A stretch of 64,000 nucleotides of DNA from Fusobacterium necrophorum subsp. necrophorum (GCF_004006635.1 NZ_CP034842.1:1054001-1118000); one strand, 5' to 3'; numbered from the stretch's first letter, positions 36,628 to 46,481 are shown. A program made the numbers and translations. Notes: generated by a model not told the origin, from the letters alone.

Positions 36628-36655
36628 ATAATTAGTATAGTTGTACTAATTATTT
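36626..36655 (+). promoter_or_regulatory. Perfect inverted repeat upstream of the abgT-type gene
   Basis: AAATAATTAGTA / TACTAATTATTT, 12-bp perfect arms, 6-base spacer, ending seven bases before the -35 box. It has no T-run of its own and looks like an operator for a dimeric regulator. Confidence 0.55.
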
Positions 36656-36661
36656 TGCTTA

Positions 36662-36690
36662 TTGAAATATTTATTTTTTTAAGATATAAT
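36662..36690 (+). promoter_or_regulatory. Promoter of the AbgT-family transporter gene
   Basis: TTGAAA (36662-36667), 17-base spacer, TATAAT (36685-36690). Confidence 0.75.
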
Positions 36691-36727
36691 AAAATTATTA
36701 AAAATGTTATTAAAAAGGAGATGAACT

Positions 36728-38269
36728 ATGGAAGTTAAACAAAAGAAGAATTTTATGAACAAATTTCTAGATTTTATTGAAGCGGGAGGAAATAAATTAC
36801 CACATCCGGTGACTCTATTCTTTATTTTGTGTGTCATTATTGTTATCGTATCAGGAATTGCAGCGAAAATGGGAGCTTCGGTAACTTATACTGCATTGGA
36901 TAGAAAAACTTTGGAAATTTCAGAAAAAACATTGGAAGTGAAATCTCTGATGTCTGCAGAAGGAATTCGCTATATTTTTAACTCCATGGTGACTAATTTC
37001 ACAGGCTTTGCTCCATTAGGAACTGTATTGGTTGCTTTGATTGGGATTGGAGTTTGTGAAGGTTCCGGTCTGATGTCGGCAACTCTACGAAAGGTAGTAA
37101 CCTCAACGCCGAAAAAAGCAATTACCGCTGTCGTTGTCTTAGCGGGAGTTATGTCAAATATTGCTTCTGACGCCGGGTATGTAGTTTTAGTTCCTTTGGG
37201 AGCATTGATTTTTTTATCTTTCGGAAGACATCCATTGGCAGGATTGGCAGCAGCCTTTGCAGGAGTATCCGGAGGATTTTCCGCGAACTTACTATTATCT
37301 ACAACGGATCCTTTGCTATCAGGATTGACAACGGAAGCTGCCAGATTGATGAGACCGGATTATTTTGTAAATCCTGCAAGTAACTATTATTTTATGTTTG
37401 TATCTACTTTTATCATCACGGTGTTAGGAACGATTATTACTGAAAAAATCGTAGAACCGCGATTGGGAAAATATGAGGGAGATATGGTAGACACTCATGA
37501 GGGAGATTTAACGGAAATAGAAAGAAAAGGATTACGATATGCAGCCATTTCCGTGATTCTTTATATAGTCCTTATGTTAGTATTGATGATACCTGAAAAT
37601 GCTATCTTACGAGAAGATGGAGTGTTAAAATCCTTTACTTCACATGGATTGGTTCCTGCTTTGATGTTATTTTTCTTAATTCCGGGATTGGTTTATGGAA
37701 TTGTGACTAAGAAAATTGCGAGTGATAAAGATGTTGCAAAAATGATGGGAAAAGCTTTAGGAACCATGGGAGGATATCTGGCTTTAGTGTTTGTTTCCGC
37801 ACAATTTGTAGCTTATTTCAATTTTAGTCACTTGGGAACTTATATTGCAGTAGAGGGAGCTGCGGGATTGAAAGCAATTGGATTTACCGGATTACCTCTG
37901 ATTTTAGCTTTTATTTTGGTTTCCGCTTTTATTAACTTATTTATGGGATCAGCTTCTGCAAAATGGGCAATTATGGCTCCGGTATTTGTCCCTATGTTGA
38001 TGCAATTAGGATATAGTCCAGAATTTACTCAAGTGGCATATCGAATTGGAGATTCCAGTACAAATATTATTTCTCCTTTGATGAGTTATTTTGCAATGAT
38101 TGTCGCATTTGCACAACAATATGATAAAAAAGCCGGTATGGGAACTTTAATTTCCATTATGCTGCCATATTCTATTTGTTTCTTGATTGGATGGAGTTTG
38201 TTGTTAGTGGTTTGGTTTATTTTCAACCTACCAATCGGACCGGAAGCCTTCATTCATTTGATAGGATAA
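36728..38269 (+). CDS. AbgT-family transporter
   Basis: 513 aa with 9-11 membrane segments and two re-entrant hairpins. Family features: FLDFIEAGGNKLPHPVTLFFILC at the N-terminus, GVMSNIASDAGYVVLVPLGA, GFSANLLLSTTDPLLSG, FMGSASAKWAIMAPVFVPML and YRIGDSSTNIISPLMSYFA. AbgT proteins were described as importers of p-aminobenzoyl-glutamate, and some relatives export sulfonamides or PABA. No abgAB hydrolase gene is adjacent, so the substrate here is unresolved. AAAAAGGAGATG precedes ATG 36728. Confidence 0.92.
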   Translation: MEVKQKKNFMNKFLDFIEAGGNKLPHPVTLFFILCVIIVIVSGIAAKMGASVTYTALDRKTLEISEKTLEVKSLMSAEGIRYIFNSMVTNFTGFAPLGTVLVALIGIGVCEGSGLMSATLRKVVTSTPKKAITAVVVLAGVMSNIASDAGYVVLVPLGALIFLSFGRHPLAGLAAAFAGVSGGFSANLLLSTTDPLLSGLTTEAARLMRPDYFVNPASNYYFMFVSTFIITVLGTIITEKIVEPRLGKYEGDMVDTHEGDLTEIERKGLRYAAISVILYIVLMLVLMIPENAILREDGVLKSFTSHGLVPALMLFFLIPGLVYGIVTKKIASDKDVAKMMGKALGTMGGYLALVFVSAQFVAYFNFSHLGTYIAVEGAAGLKAIGFTGLPLILAFILVSAFINLFMGSASAKWAIMAPVFVPMLMQLGYSPEFTQVAYRIGDSSTNIISPLMSYFAMIVAFAQQYDKKAGMGTLISIMLPYSICFLIGWSLLLVVWFIFNLPIGPEAFIHLIG

Positions 38270-38676
38270 TGAGTATATAATAAAATGAGATTTAGATTTT
38301 AGCATGTTTGATGATGGCCTCAAAAAAAGGAAAGAGAAGTCGAAAAAATTCTGGGGTAGCTGTTTATTTTTCGAGAAACTTAGAAAAAAAATATTATTTA
38401 GAAAACAAAAAGAGCCATGAACTCAAGGTTTGGCTCTTTTTGTTTTAGTAGTAGAAATTAAAACTTATATCATTTATAAGGAAACGATATGGTACTCATA
38501 TAATAGCACAGGCTTATTTGTTTGTCAATAATTTTTTTAAAAAAATATTTAGATAAACTTAATACTGAAAAGGATAGTATTTTTTAAGGGATGATATTGC
38601 ATAAAAAACTTGTGAAAAATATTTTTTTAAGGTACAATAAAAAAGAATGTTGTATTATCAAAGAAAGGGGTATGGG
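38270..38676 (+). other. Intergenic stretch with terminator and promoter
   Basis: Holds a terminator (38409-38441: AAAGAGCCA / TGGCTCTTT plus T run) and a promoter for the next gene (TTGTGA, 17-base spacer, TACAAT ending near 38639). No other convincing gene: a 45-residue frame from 38311 has no ribosome site and runs through the terminator. Confidence 0.75.
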
Positions 38677-39249
38677 ATGTTTGTCAATGTATCAAAAAAT
38701 AAAAATTGTGCCCAAGTGATTCAATATTTAAAGCAATATACTTCAGAGGAATTTCAAAAAGATCCGAAAGTCTTGGGACTTATTTTTGAAAGTCATTTTT
38801 TAGATGTTTCGAACGAGGTCTTGGAAAGTTTGAAACATTTGAATTGGGAGAATAAAAACTATAGTTTTGCTCTTTGTATTTCGAAAGGAATTCAAGGCAA
38901 CAGTTTATACCACATTCAGAAAGAAGTAGAAAATTTGGAGCAGAAATTAAACTATATGGAACATGTTATTTTGGGAGAAGATTTAAGTGGAGAAGCGAGT
39001 TTTCAAGGAGAAAAGAAATCTTCCGAATTAAAGGAGAAAATTAAAAAGATTTCGTCCGAGCTCTCCGGAAGGGAGAGAAAAGAGTTGAACGTGGGATACT
39101 CCAAGTTAAGTTCTTTTTTCGCCGGATTTTTAAGGATTCCCTTCCTTTATACTTTTTTGAATAACAGTTTGGATGGAAATCGTTGCAGAAAATGTGGTCA
39201 CTGTAGAGGTGTGTGCCCTACTCATAAAAAGATACAAAAAAGCAGTTAG
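38677..39249 (+). CDS. Protein with C-terminal single [4Fe-4S] motif, 190 aa
   Basis: From ATG 38677, chosen for the AAAGGGG site. Residues ~1-95 may be a flavodoxin-like alpha/beta region (SHFLDVSNEVLESLKHLNW, FALCISKGIQGNSLYHI); ~95-150 is a helical Lys/Glu-rich linker; the C-terminus has CRKCGHCRGVCP, i.e. Cys-x2-Cys-x2-Cys-x3-Cys-Pro, enough for one [4Fe-4S] cluster. The order resembles EFR1-type flavodoxin-ferredoxin proteins, which usually have two clusters; this one stops after the first. Probably an electron carrier. Its stop codon lies in a terminator arm shared with the convergent gene. Confidence 0.65.
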   Translation: MFVNVSKNKNCAQVIQYLKQYTSEEFQKDPKVLGLIFESHFLDVSNEVLESLKHLNWENKNYSFALCISKGIQGNSLYHIQKEVENLEQKLNYMEHVILGEDLSGEASFQGEKKSSELKEKIKKISSELSGRERKELNVGYSKLSSFFAGFLRIPFLYTFLNNSLDGNRCRKCGHCRGVCPTHKKIQKSS

Positions 39250-39270
39250 TTTGTTCTAGCTGCTTTTTTC
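39236..39270. terminator. Bidirectional terminator carrying both stop codons
   Basis: AAAAAAGCAGTTAG / CTAGCTGCTTTTTT (39236-39249 with 39256-39269, one G-T pair, loop TTTGTT). T runs on both strands. The TAG of the plus-strand gene ends the left arm and the TAG of the minus-strand gene starts the right arm. Confidence 0.85.
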
Positions 39271-40383
39271 TTCCCTATAATTTTCCAAGAAGGAAAGGAA
39301 GGCGTTTTTTTCTATTCTTCCCTTCAGATTCCCTTTTCTTTCATTTCCCCCTCCCTTAATTCCTTCAAATGATGTTGTAAGAGCTTGGATTAGAATTTTA
39401 CAATTCCAATGAGGAGAATAGAGAGTCCATGTATCTTCTTCTCCCAAAATGCAAGTATAGGTTTCTAGGGAAAGCAGACGAGCAAGTGCTTTTTGCAGAT
39501 TGGAGTTGCATGCAAAAATAATGCAGGGTTTTCCTTGAATGAAAATAGCTTCTTCCTCCAATTTTTTGGATAAGAGGGAAGCATACTTTTGGGTAATATA
39601 ATGATATTCTCTCTGTAGAGCTTCTTTTTCTTTGTTCTCTTTTTCTTGCATTTCTAAAATTTCTGAAATTTGACAAGAGTATCTATGAGATAGAGATTTT
39701 GTAATTTGATGTTTTTGAAAATAGTCCTGCAGGGCTCTTTTTCCTGCTAAAAAATAAAATCGGGTAAATTTTCCCCTAATGTTTTCCCGATGAATAATTT
39801 TAAAAGCTCGAATTTCTAAAGTATTTTTGACATGAAATCCTCCGCAAGCACAAAGATCAACACCCGGAACTTCTACAAAACGAACCTCTCCCTGAATTTT
39901 GGAGGAGATAGCTTTCCTCAAGGAAAGTTGGTGTGCTTTTTCGGAAGAAAGAGAAAAAATACGCAAAGAAAGAGACTGCTCTATGGTATTATTTACTTCT
40001 TGTTCCAAAAAACGGATCTGCTCGAAAGGAATATCTAAGTGATCCAAGTCCACCGTACTGTAATCTTCTGCCATACGAAATCCAACGGTATTCCAAGAAA
40101 AATATCGATGGACTAGAGAAGAAAAGATATGTTGTGCGGTGTGTTGTTGAGCAATTTCTTGTTGACGCTCACTATCGATGACATAGTCATATTCTTTCTT
40201 CTCTTCTAGGGGAGAATCCAGCCATAATTCCTTTTCAAATACTTGAAGAATTTTTGCCGTTCCAATCTTGCCACGATCTCCCAGTTGTCCTCCTTTTCCG
40301 TCCGGATAAAAAGGATTTTCCTGTATGCTCACTCTATAGAGATGTTTTTCTTTTTGTTCACATTTTTCTATATATATCATCAC
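39256..40383 (-). CDS. Alanyl-tRNA editing protein (AlaX type, long form)
   Basis: 375 aa. The AlaRS editing-domain zinc motifs are present: QQHTAQHIFS (HxxxH) around residue 80 and CACGGFHVKNT (Cys-x3-His) around residue 180, preceded by PFYPDGKGGQLGD, the usual start of this fold. The C-terminal half has a coiled region and a DHHA1-like end (GIKGGGNERKGNLKGRI). It hydrolyses mischarged Ser- or Gly-tRNA(Ala) in trans. It converges on the upstream Fe-S-tailed gene and shares its terminator. Confidence 0.88.
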   Translation of the reverse strand: MMIYIEKCEQKEKHLYRVSIQENPFYPDGKGGQLGDRGKIGTAKILQVFEKELWLDSPLEEKKEYDYVIDSERQQEIAQQHTAQHIFSSLVHRYFSWNTVGFRMAEDYSTVDLDHLDIPFEQIRFLEQEVNNTIEQSLSLRIFSLSSEKAHQLSLRKAISSKIQGEVRFVEVPGVDLCACGGFHVKNTLEIRAFKIIHRENIRGKFTRFYFLAGKRALQDYFQKHQITKSLSHRYSCQISEILEMQEKENKEKEALQREYHYITQKYASLLSKKLEEEAIFIQGKPCIIFACNSNLQKALARLLSLETYTCILGEEDTWTLYSPHWNCKILIQALTTSFEGIKGGGNERKGNLKGRIEKNAFLSFLENYREEKSS

Positions 40384-40504
40384 AGCCTCCCAAAATAAAA
40401 TTTTGTATATCGTATTATATCACATTTTCCTTTCCGTTTCGTGAGAAAATAAATCCTCTTCTCTTTTTATTTTAGTTATTTTAAAAATTTTAAATAGAAA
40501 CTAT

Positions 40505-40533
40505 TTGACTATGTTATTAAATTATACTATACT
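40505..40533 (+). promoter_or_regulatory. Promoter of pflB-pflA
   Basis: TTGACT (40505-40510), 17-base spacer, TATACT (40528-40533), ~55 bases before ATG 40589. Confidence 0.7.
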
Positions 40534-40588
40534 AATATTAAGTGAGAGTTCATTTAAAATATATTTTACGCGAAAGGAATGATGAAAG

Positions 40589-42820
40589 ATGCAAAATGCA
40601 TGGCGACATTTCAAAGAAGGGAATTGGGCACAAACGATTGATGTAACGGACTTTATCAAAAAAAACTATCAGGAATATTTGGGAGATGAAAGTTTTTTAG
40701 AAGGACCTACAGAAAATACAAAAAAACTATGGGAAATAGTATCTGTCATGTTGAAAGAAGAAAGAGAAAAAGGGATCTATGATGTCGAAACAAAAATTCC
40801 ATCCAGAATTGATGCCTATGGACCGGGATACATAAAAAAAGAACTCGAAACGATTGTAGGTTTGCAAACGGATAAACCACTAAAAAGAGCTATTTTTCCA
40901 AATGGTGGATTACGAATGATCAAGAATAGTTTAGAAGCTTTTGGTTACCGGTTGGATCCCGGTTTAGAAGAATTTTATTCTAAAAATAGAAAAACTCATA
41001 ATTCCGGAGTTTTTTCGGCTTATACTTCTGAAATTAAATTGGCGAGACATGCCGGAATTATCACAGGTTTACCGGATGCCTATGGACGAGGAAGAATTAT
41101 TGGGGACTATAGAAGAGTGGCTCTTTATGGGCTGAATTATCTTTTGGAAAAGAGAAGAGAAGAATTGGAAGCATGCAATCCGACCGAAATGACAGAAGAT
41201 GTGATTCGAAAAAGGGAAGAGATGTTTGATCAGATAGAAGCTTTGGAAGCCCTAAAAAGAATGGGAGCTTCTTATGGATTTGACCTGGGAAAGGCGGCTT
41301 CTACGGCTCAAGAAGCAATTCAATGGACTTATTTTGGATACTTGGCAGCGACTAAGGATCAAAATGGAGCGGCGATGAGCATCGGAAAAGTTTCTACTTT
41401 TTTAGATATTTACATTCAAAGAGATTTGGAAGAAGGAAGAATTACGGAAGAACAGGCTCAAGAATTTATGGATCATTTTGTCATGAAATTGAGAATGATT
41501 CGTTTTCTAAGAACCCCTGCCTATGATGCTCTATTTTCAGGAGATCCGGTGTGGGTAACGGAGTCCTTGGGAGGAATGGACAGCAATGGAAAGTCGATGG
41601 TTACCAAGAACAGTTATCGTATGTTGCATACCTTATATAATTTGGGACCTGCTCCTGAACCAAATTTGACTGTGCTTTGGAGCGAACATCTTCCTTTGGC
41701 TTGGAAAAAATATTGTGCAAAGGTTTCGATTGACACTTCTTCGTTACAGTATGAAAACGATGACATTATGAGGCCTCAGTTCGGAGATGACTATGGAATT
41801 GCCTGTTGTGTATCTCCTATGGCGATTGGAAAACAGATGCAATTTTTCGGAGCTAGAGTAAACTTACCGAAAGCTTTATTATATGCGATCAATGGAGGAA
41901 AAGACGAAAATAAAAAAATTCAAGTGACTCCGGAAATTTTTGAAAAAATTCAAGGAGATTATTTAGATTATGATGAGGTATGGGAAAAGTATGATAAGAT
42001 TTTGACATGGTTGGCAAATACCTATGTGAAGGCTTTGAATATTATCCATTATATGCACGATAAATACTCCTATGAGGCATTGGAAATGGCTTTACATGAT
42101 ATAAACATTAAAAGAACGGAAGCATTTGGAATTGCAGGATTATCCATTGTTGCAGATTCTCTAGCTGCGATTAAATATGGAAAAGTTCGAATGATTCGGG
42201 ATGAAGAGGGAGATGTTGTGGATTATGCCATTGAAAAGCCTTATGTTCCCTTTGGAAATAATGATGACAGAACCGATGAATTGGCTGTTTTGGTTCTAAA
42301 AACATTTATGAACAAGATTCGAAGTCATAAGATGTATCGAGATGCCATTCCGACGCAATCCATTCTAACCATTACTTCCAATGTCGTGTATGGAAAGAAA
42401 ACCGGAAATACTCCGGACGGAAGAAGAGCGGGAACACCGTTTGCTCCGGGAGCAAATCCTATGCATGGAAGAGATACCAAAGGAGCGGTAGCATCTTTGG
42501 CTTCCGTTGCCAAGTTACCGTTTGAACATGCGAATGACGGAATTTCTTATACTTTTGCCATTACTCCAAGTACGTTAGGAAAAACAATGGAAGAAAAGAG
42601 AAGCAATCTGGTAGGCTTGATGGATGGATATTTTAAACAGGCGGGACAACACTTGAACGTGAATGTATTTGGAAGAGAATTACTCGAAGATGCTATGGAA
42701 CATCCGGAAAAATATCCACAATTGACTATTCGAGTTTCCGGTTATGCTGTTAATTTTGTGAAGTTGACCCGAGAACAGCAATTGGATGTTATCAATAGAA
42801 CGATCAGCGATAAATTATAA
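40589..42820 (+). CDS. pflB: Pyruvate formate-lyase (formate C-acetyltransferase)
   Basis: 743 aa glycyl-radical enzyme. Catalytic pair Cys406-Cys407 in [12 protein letters not shown] and glycyl-radical Gly718 in [10 protein letters not shown] near the C-terminus. Other family segments: [55 protein letters not shown]. It splits pyruvate with CoA into acetyl-CoA and formate in anaerobic fermentation. The CC pair and overall length separate it from glycerol/diol dehydratases. The activating enzyme follows 26 bases downstream. Confidence 0.97.
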   Translation: MQNAWRHFKEGNWAQTIDVTDFIKKNYQEYLGDESFLEGPTENTKKLWEIVSVMLKEEREKGIYDVETKIPSRIDAYGPGYIKKELETIVGLQTDKPLKRAIFPNGGLRMIKNSLEAFGYRLDPGLEEFYSKNRKTHNSGVFSAYTSEIKLARHAGIITGLPDAYGRGRIIGDYRRVALYGLNYLLEKRREELEACNPTEMTEDVIRKREEMFDQIEALEALKRMGASYGFDLGKAASTAQEAIQWTYFGYLAATKDQNGAAMSIGKVSTFLDIYIQRDLEEGRITEEQAQEFMDHFVMKLRMIRFLRTPAYDALFSGDPVWVTESLGGMDSNGKSMVTKNSYRMLHTLYNLGPAPEPNLTVLWSEHLPLAWKKYCAKVSIDTSSLQYENDDIMRPQFGDDYGIACCVSPMAIGKQMQFFGARVNLPKALLYAINGGKDENKKIQVTPEIFEKIQGDYLDYDEVWEKYDKILTWLANTYVKALNIIHYMHDKYSYEALEMALHDINIKRTEAFGIAGLSIVADSLAAIKYGKVRMIRDEEGDVVDYAIEKPYVPFGNNDDRTDELAVLVLKTFMNKIRSHKMYRDAIPTQSILTITSNVVYGKKTGNTPDGRRAGTPFAPGANPMHGRDTKGAVASLASVAKLPFEHANDGISYTFAITPSTLGKTMEEKRSNLVGLMDGYFKQAGQHLNVNVFGRELLEDAMEHPEKYPQLTIRVSGYAVNFVKLTREQQLDVINRTISDKL

Positions 42821-42846
42821 GAGAAAAGAGAAAATGGTGTAAAGTG

Positions 42847-43572
42847 ATGAAAGCATATATCAATTCTTTTGAGAGTTTTGGTACGAAAGATGGGCCGGGA
42901 ATTCGCTTTGTACTTTTTTTACAGGGCTGCCCTTTACGATGTCGTTATTGTCATAATGTGGATACTTGGAATTTACAACATCCGAATTATATATATACTG
43001 CGGAGGAAATTTTGCAAGAGGTAAATAGAGTACGAGCTTTTTTAACAGGAGGGGTGACCGTCTCCGGAGGAGAGCCCCTGCTACAGGCGGATTTTGTGAA
43101 AGAATTTTTTCAGCTCTGTCATAAAAATGGAATTCATACCGCTTTGGACACTTCCGGCTATATTTTTACGGAAAAATCAAAAGAGGTATTGGAAGAAACA
43201 GATTTGGTTTTACTGGATATAAAGCATATTGATCCTGAAAAGTATTATGATTTAACCTCTGTGGAATTATTTCCTAGCTTGCAATTTTTAGAGTATTTGC
43301 ATAAAATTCAAAAAGACACTTGGGTACGTTATGTACTTGTTCCCGGATATACAGATGATATAGAGGATTTAAAAAAATGGGCTGCATATGTATCTCAATA
43401 TTCTAATATAAAACGAGTTGATATTTTACCATTTCATCAGATGGCTATTTATAAATGGGAAAAAGAGAGAAGAGATTATAGCCTAAAAGATGTGCTTCCC
43501 CCAACAAAAGAAGAAATTATCTTGGCAGAGGAGCTATTTCGTTCCTATGGACTTCCCGTTTATTCAGAATAA
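42847..43572 (+). CDS. pflA: Pyruvate formate-lyase activating enzyme
   Basis: 241 aa radical-SAM protein. CPLRCRYCHNVDTW gives the Cys-x3-Cys-x2-Cys that binds the [4Fe-4S] cluster; GGVTVSGGEPLLQADF is the SAM-binding GGE motif. It abstracts hydrogen from Gly718 of PflB to create the radical. I use ATG 42847; a GTG immediately before is in frame but less likely. It closes the operon with a terminator. Confidence 0.95.
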   Translation: MKAYINSFESFGTKDGPGIRFVLFLQGCPLRCRYCHNVDTWNLQHPNYIYTAEEILQEVNRVRAFLTGGVTVSGGEPLLQADFVKEFFQLCHKNGIHTALDTSGYIFTEKSKEVLEETDLVLLDIKHIDPEKYYDLTSVELFPSLQFLEYLHKIQKDTWVRYVLVPGYTDDIEDLKKWAAYVSQYSNIKRVDILPFHQMAIYKWEKERRDYSLKDVLPPTKEEIILAEELFRSYGLPVYSE

Positions 43573-43580
43573 TTATGGAA

Positions 43581-43624
43581 TGCCTCTAATTTTTTACCTT
43601 GAAAAAGGATTAGAGGCAATTTTT
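43581..43624 (+). terminator. Terminator of pflB-pflA
   Basis: TGCCTCTAAT / ATTAGAGGCA (43581-43590 with 43609-43618) with further inner pairing, then ATTTTT. Confidence 0.85.
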
Positions 43625-43662
43625 ATGAAAAATTTCAGTTCTTTAGACTTCTAATGAACGAA

Positions 43663-43685
43663 GGGCTTGTCTCAAGAGACAGCCC
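43663..43685. terminator. Terminator-like hairpin before the exonuclease gene
   Basis: GGGCTTGTCTC / GAGACAGCCC with one bulged base; resembles the hairpin at 30039-30065. Probably ends the minus-strand exonuclease transcript. Confidence 0.5.
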
Positions 43686-43697
43686 CTTCCTTTAAAC

Positions 43698-44258
43698 TTA
43701 TTTATTTTGAAGATAATAGTATAGATTTCTCGCAGCAATCGCATCTGCTAAGGCATTGTGAGCATTTTCCAAAGGAATTTGAAAGGCTTCACATAATGTT
43801 TCCAATTTATTGTTTTCCGTCTGTGGAAGTCTTCCCAAAATTTTTAAACATTTTGTAAAAGCTAAGGTATCAAATTCATTTTTGAAATCTATATAGGAAG
43901 CAATGAATTTTTCATTGCAACGATAAGCCCAGTTTCGTAGCATGTCTAAATCAAATTTTACATTATGCCCGACCACTGTAAATTTATCATTTTTATTGTA
44001 TTTATCAACGTATTTCCCTAAAATTTGAGTGAACATTTCACAAGTTAGCTGTGGAGAATCAAAACGGAAAATTTCTTCCCGAGTTAATTTGGTAACAGCT
44101 AAGGCTTCTTCCGAAATATCACTATCGGGAAAAGGGGCAGAATATAAATTGACAGTTTCTTTTACTTCCCCATCAATTTCTATGATTGCTGCCAGTTGAA
44201 TAATAGTGGAACGATAAGTTAGTCCGGTTGTTTCTGTATCGAAATAAAGTATTTTCAT
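43698..44258 (-). CDS. 3'-5' exonuclease, DEDDh family (DnaQ-like)
   Basis: 186 aa. Exo I: YFDTETTGLTY; Exo II: VVGHNVKFDLDMLRNW; Exo III: HNALADAIAARNLY with the DEDDh histidine. Similar in size to the PolIII epsilon exonuclease core but without a polymerase-binding tail, so it may be an independent DNA or RNA exonuclease. The next genes upstream are cutC and aspA, 21 bases away. Confidence 0.9.
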   Translation of the reverse strand: MKILYFDTETTGLTYRSTIIQLAAIIEIDGEVKETVNLYSAPFPDSDISEEALAVTKLTREEIFRFDSPQLTCEMFTQILGKYVDKYNKNDKFTVVGHNVKFDLDMLRNWAYRCNEKFIASYIDFKNEFDTLAFTKCLKILGRLPQTENNKLETLCEAFQIPLENAHNALADAIAARNLYYYLQNK

Positions 44259-44279
44259 AAAGTTATTTCCTTTCTAAAG

Positions 44280-44897
44280 CTATAATAAAGTTACAATTTT
44301 TTTTCCATGAAACTCATCTGTATGAATTTTTTCAGAACATTCTTTGATATTTTCAGAAGTTACCTTTCCTGCTGCCACGATGATAATCTTTCCGTTTGCT
44401 TTTTCAATCATTTTATTGAGAAGGGGAACTCCTTCTAAAGCTCTTTCTTGTTTTCCTGAAGTCAAAATCCTGTTACATCCCAATTCTATCAGCTTAGGAA
44501 TAGCCTCCAAAGGATTTTCCATTTCATCAATGGCTTTATGAAAAGTTATTTTCATCGGTTTTGCAGCTTCTATCAGGTATTGCAAAGAAGAAAGATCCAA
44601 TTTTTTGTCTTTGGTAAGAACTCCCAAAACAATTCCCTGTACCCCCAGACTTTTTGCTACGAGAATATCTTCCTTCATACTTTCTATTTCCTCTTTTGTA
44701 TAACAAAAATCTCCTCCTCTAGGGCGAATCATGACAAAGATAGGAATGTTGAGATATTGTACCGCCATTTTCATACAACCGTAAGAGGGAGTTGTTCCCC
44801 CTTCCAAAAGATTATCACAGAGTTCAATACGATCCGCTCCGTTTTTTTCCGCCAAAACAGCTTCTTGAAAAGAGCCTACACAGGCTTCTTTAATCAT
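44280..44897 (-). CDS. cutC: CutC family protein
   Basis: 205 aa TIM barrel. Recognisable: IKEACVGSFQEAVLAEKNGADRIELC, GGTTPSYG, MIRPRGGDFCYTKEE, TFHKAIDE, LTSGKQERALEGVPLL and the C-terminal DEFHGKK. CutC was named for copper homeostasis, but a direct copper role is disputed; functions in other organisms vary. It starts 8 bases inside the end of aspA, so both are translated from one message. Confidence 0.92.
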   Translation of the reverse strand: MIKEACVGSFQEAVLAEKNGADRIELCDNLLEGGTTPSYGCMKMAVQYLNIPIFVMIRPRGGDFCYTKEEIESMKEDILVAKSLGVQGIVLGVLTKDKKLDLSSLQYLIEAAKPMKITFHKAIDEMENPLEAIPKLIELGCNRILTSGKQERALEGVPLLNKMIEKANGKIIIVAAGKVTSENIKECSEKIHTDEFHGKKIVTLL

Positions 44898-46305
44898 GCT
44901 TTAACAGCTCCTTTCCGGCGATTCCCGGTTTTGTCATTTCAAAAGGATTTAAAATGATATCCAATTTTTCTTTTTCTAATAAACCTTGCTCCAATACCAA
45001 ATCATAAACAGGTTTTCCTGTCTTCAATGATAATTTTGCAATTTCCGCTGCAACTTTATATCCGATATGAGGGCTCAGAGCAGTTACAACTCCGACACTT
45101 CTTGTCAACCAATATTTGCAATCTTCTTCATTGACTTGAATCCCTGCAATACAGTTGTCTATAAAGGTACGAATTCCATTTGTCAAAATTTGAATAGATT
45201 GGAATAAGTTAAAGAATAAAACAGGCTCAAACACATTCAGTTCCAATTGTCCAGCTTCGGCTGCTTTTGTAATGGTAACATCATTTCCAAAAATTTGGAA
45301 GCAGACTTGATTCATAACTTCCGGAATTACCGGATTTACTTTTCCGGGCATAATCGAAGAACCGGGTTGTTCCTGCGGCAGAATCAGTTCTGCAATTCCT
45401 GCTTTTGGTCCGGAGGACATCAGACGAATATCATTCGCCGTTTTAGAAAGATTGACTGCACAAGTTTTTAAAATGGACGATAAATAAACAAAAGAATCCA
45501 AATTTCTGGTTCCGTCTACGAGGTCTTCACATTGAGAAAAAGAAAAACCTGTGACTTCCGACAAGACTTCTACAACTCTTTGAATATAATTTATATCGGC
45601 ATTCAAACCGGTTCCTACTGCAGTTGCTCCCATATTCACGAAAGAAAGTTCATACATGGCTGATTTTAAACGTTCTATATCCCGTTTTACAGGGCCTGAA
45701 AAAGCTCTAAATTCTTGTCCGACTCGGATGGGAACGGCGTCTTGTAAATGAGTTCTTCCCATTTTTATAATATGATCGTATTGTGTTGCCTTGGATTGAA
45801 AAGTGGAATACAAATCTTCCAGATTTTTTAGTAAATCTCGTAATAAAAATTGGATTGTTAATTTTCCGGAGGTTGGAACCACATCATTTGTAGATTGACC
45901 AAAATTTACATGGTCATTCGGATGAACCTTATCGTAAGTTCCAAGAGCTCCTCCCAAGAGTTCATTTGCACGATTCGCGATGACTTCATTCATATTCATA
46001 TTCATAGAGGTTCCCGCTCCCCCCTGAATCACATCGGTAATAAATTGATCCCTAAATTTTCCGGATATAATTTCATCTGCTGCCTGAATGATAGCTTTTG
46101 CAACGTCTTCTTGAATGGTTTCTGCCTCCATATTACAAATGGCCGCCGCTTTCTTCACATAGGCTAACGAAGAAATAAAAATAGGATTTAGGCGATAACC
46201 GGTAATAAAAAAATTATTTTTTGCTCGTAAAGTTTGTACTCCATAATAGGCTTCACTAGGAACTTGTAAGCTTCCAATCGAATCACTTTCTAATCGAAAA
46301 GTCAT
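44890..46305 (-). CDS. aspA: Aspartate ammonia-lyase
   Basis: 471 aa fumarase/aspartase superfamily protein. Signature loop GSSIMPGKVNP, N-terminal RLESDSIGSLQVPSEAYYGVQT, GGAGTSMNMNMNEV and HPNDHVNFGQSTNDVVPT are all present. The substrate pocket sequence and length favour aspartase over class II fumarase, which is very similar; the reaction is aspartate to fumarate plus ammonia. Fits amino-acid fermentation with the tyrosine lyase. AAAGGGGTG precedes ATG 46305; a TATAAT box lies ~35 bases upstream. Confidence 0.9.
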   Translation of the reverse strand: MTFRLESDSIGSLQVPSEAYYGVQTLRAKNNFFITGYRLNPIFISSLAYVKKAAAICNMEAETIQEDVAKAIIQAADEIISGKFRDQFITDVIQGGAGTSMNMNMNEVIANRANELLGGALGTYDKVHPNDHVNFGQSTNDVVPTSGKLTIQFLLRDLLKNLEDLYSTFQSKATQYDHIIKMGRTHLQDAVPIRVGQEFRAFSGPVKRDIERLKSAMYELSFVNMGATAVGTGLNADINYIQRVVEVLSEVTGFSFSQCEDLVDGTRNLDSFVYLSSILKTCAVNLSKTANDIRLMSSGPKAGIAELILPQEQPGSSIMPGKVNPVIPEVMNQVCFQIFGNDVTITKAAEAGQLELNVFEPVLFFNLFQSIQILTNGIRTFIDNCIAGIQVNEEDCKYWLTRSVGVVTALSPHIGYKVAAEIAKLSLKTGKPVYDLVLEQGLLEKEKLDIILNPFEMTKPGIAGKELLKHD

Positions 46306-46481
46306 GATAACACCCCTTTAAACTTAAATATATTATAATAATTTCTTGTAATTTACTTTCTGAAGGATTGAGCTTCCAAATAACTTCAAAATCAGTATAT
46401 ATTTAATACCTATAATAAATAATACTCTATTTTTTCATTGAATTCAAGATGAATAAAAAATAAAAAAAGTAAAAAATATAG
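46306..46481 (-). other. Intergenic DNA upstream of aspA and the rrn operon
   Basis: Very AT-rich. Contains the aspA promoter region (TATAAT near 46333 on the minus strand). No gene seen; the rrn promoter begins at 46482. Confidence 0.6.

Noticed and set aside
38311-38448. A 45-residue basic frame (ASKKGKRSRKNSG) that recalled an FtsK N-terminus.
   Set aside because: No Shine-Dalgarno, and the frame runs through the terminator at 38409-38441; likely chance.
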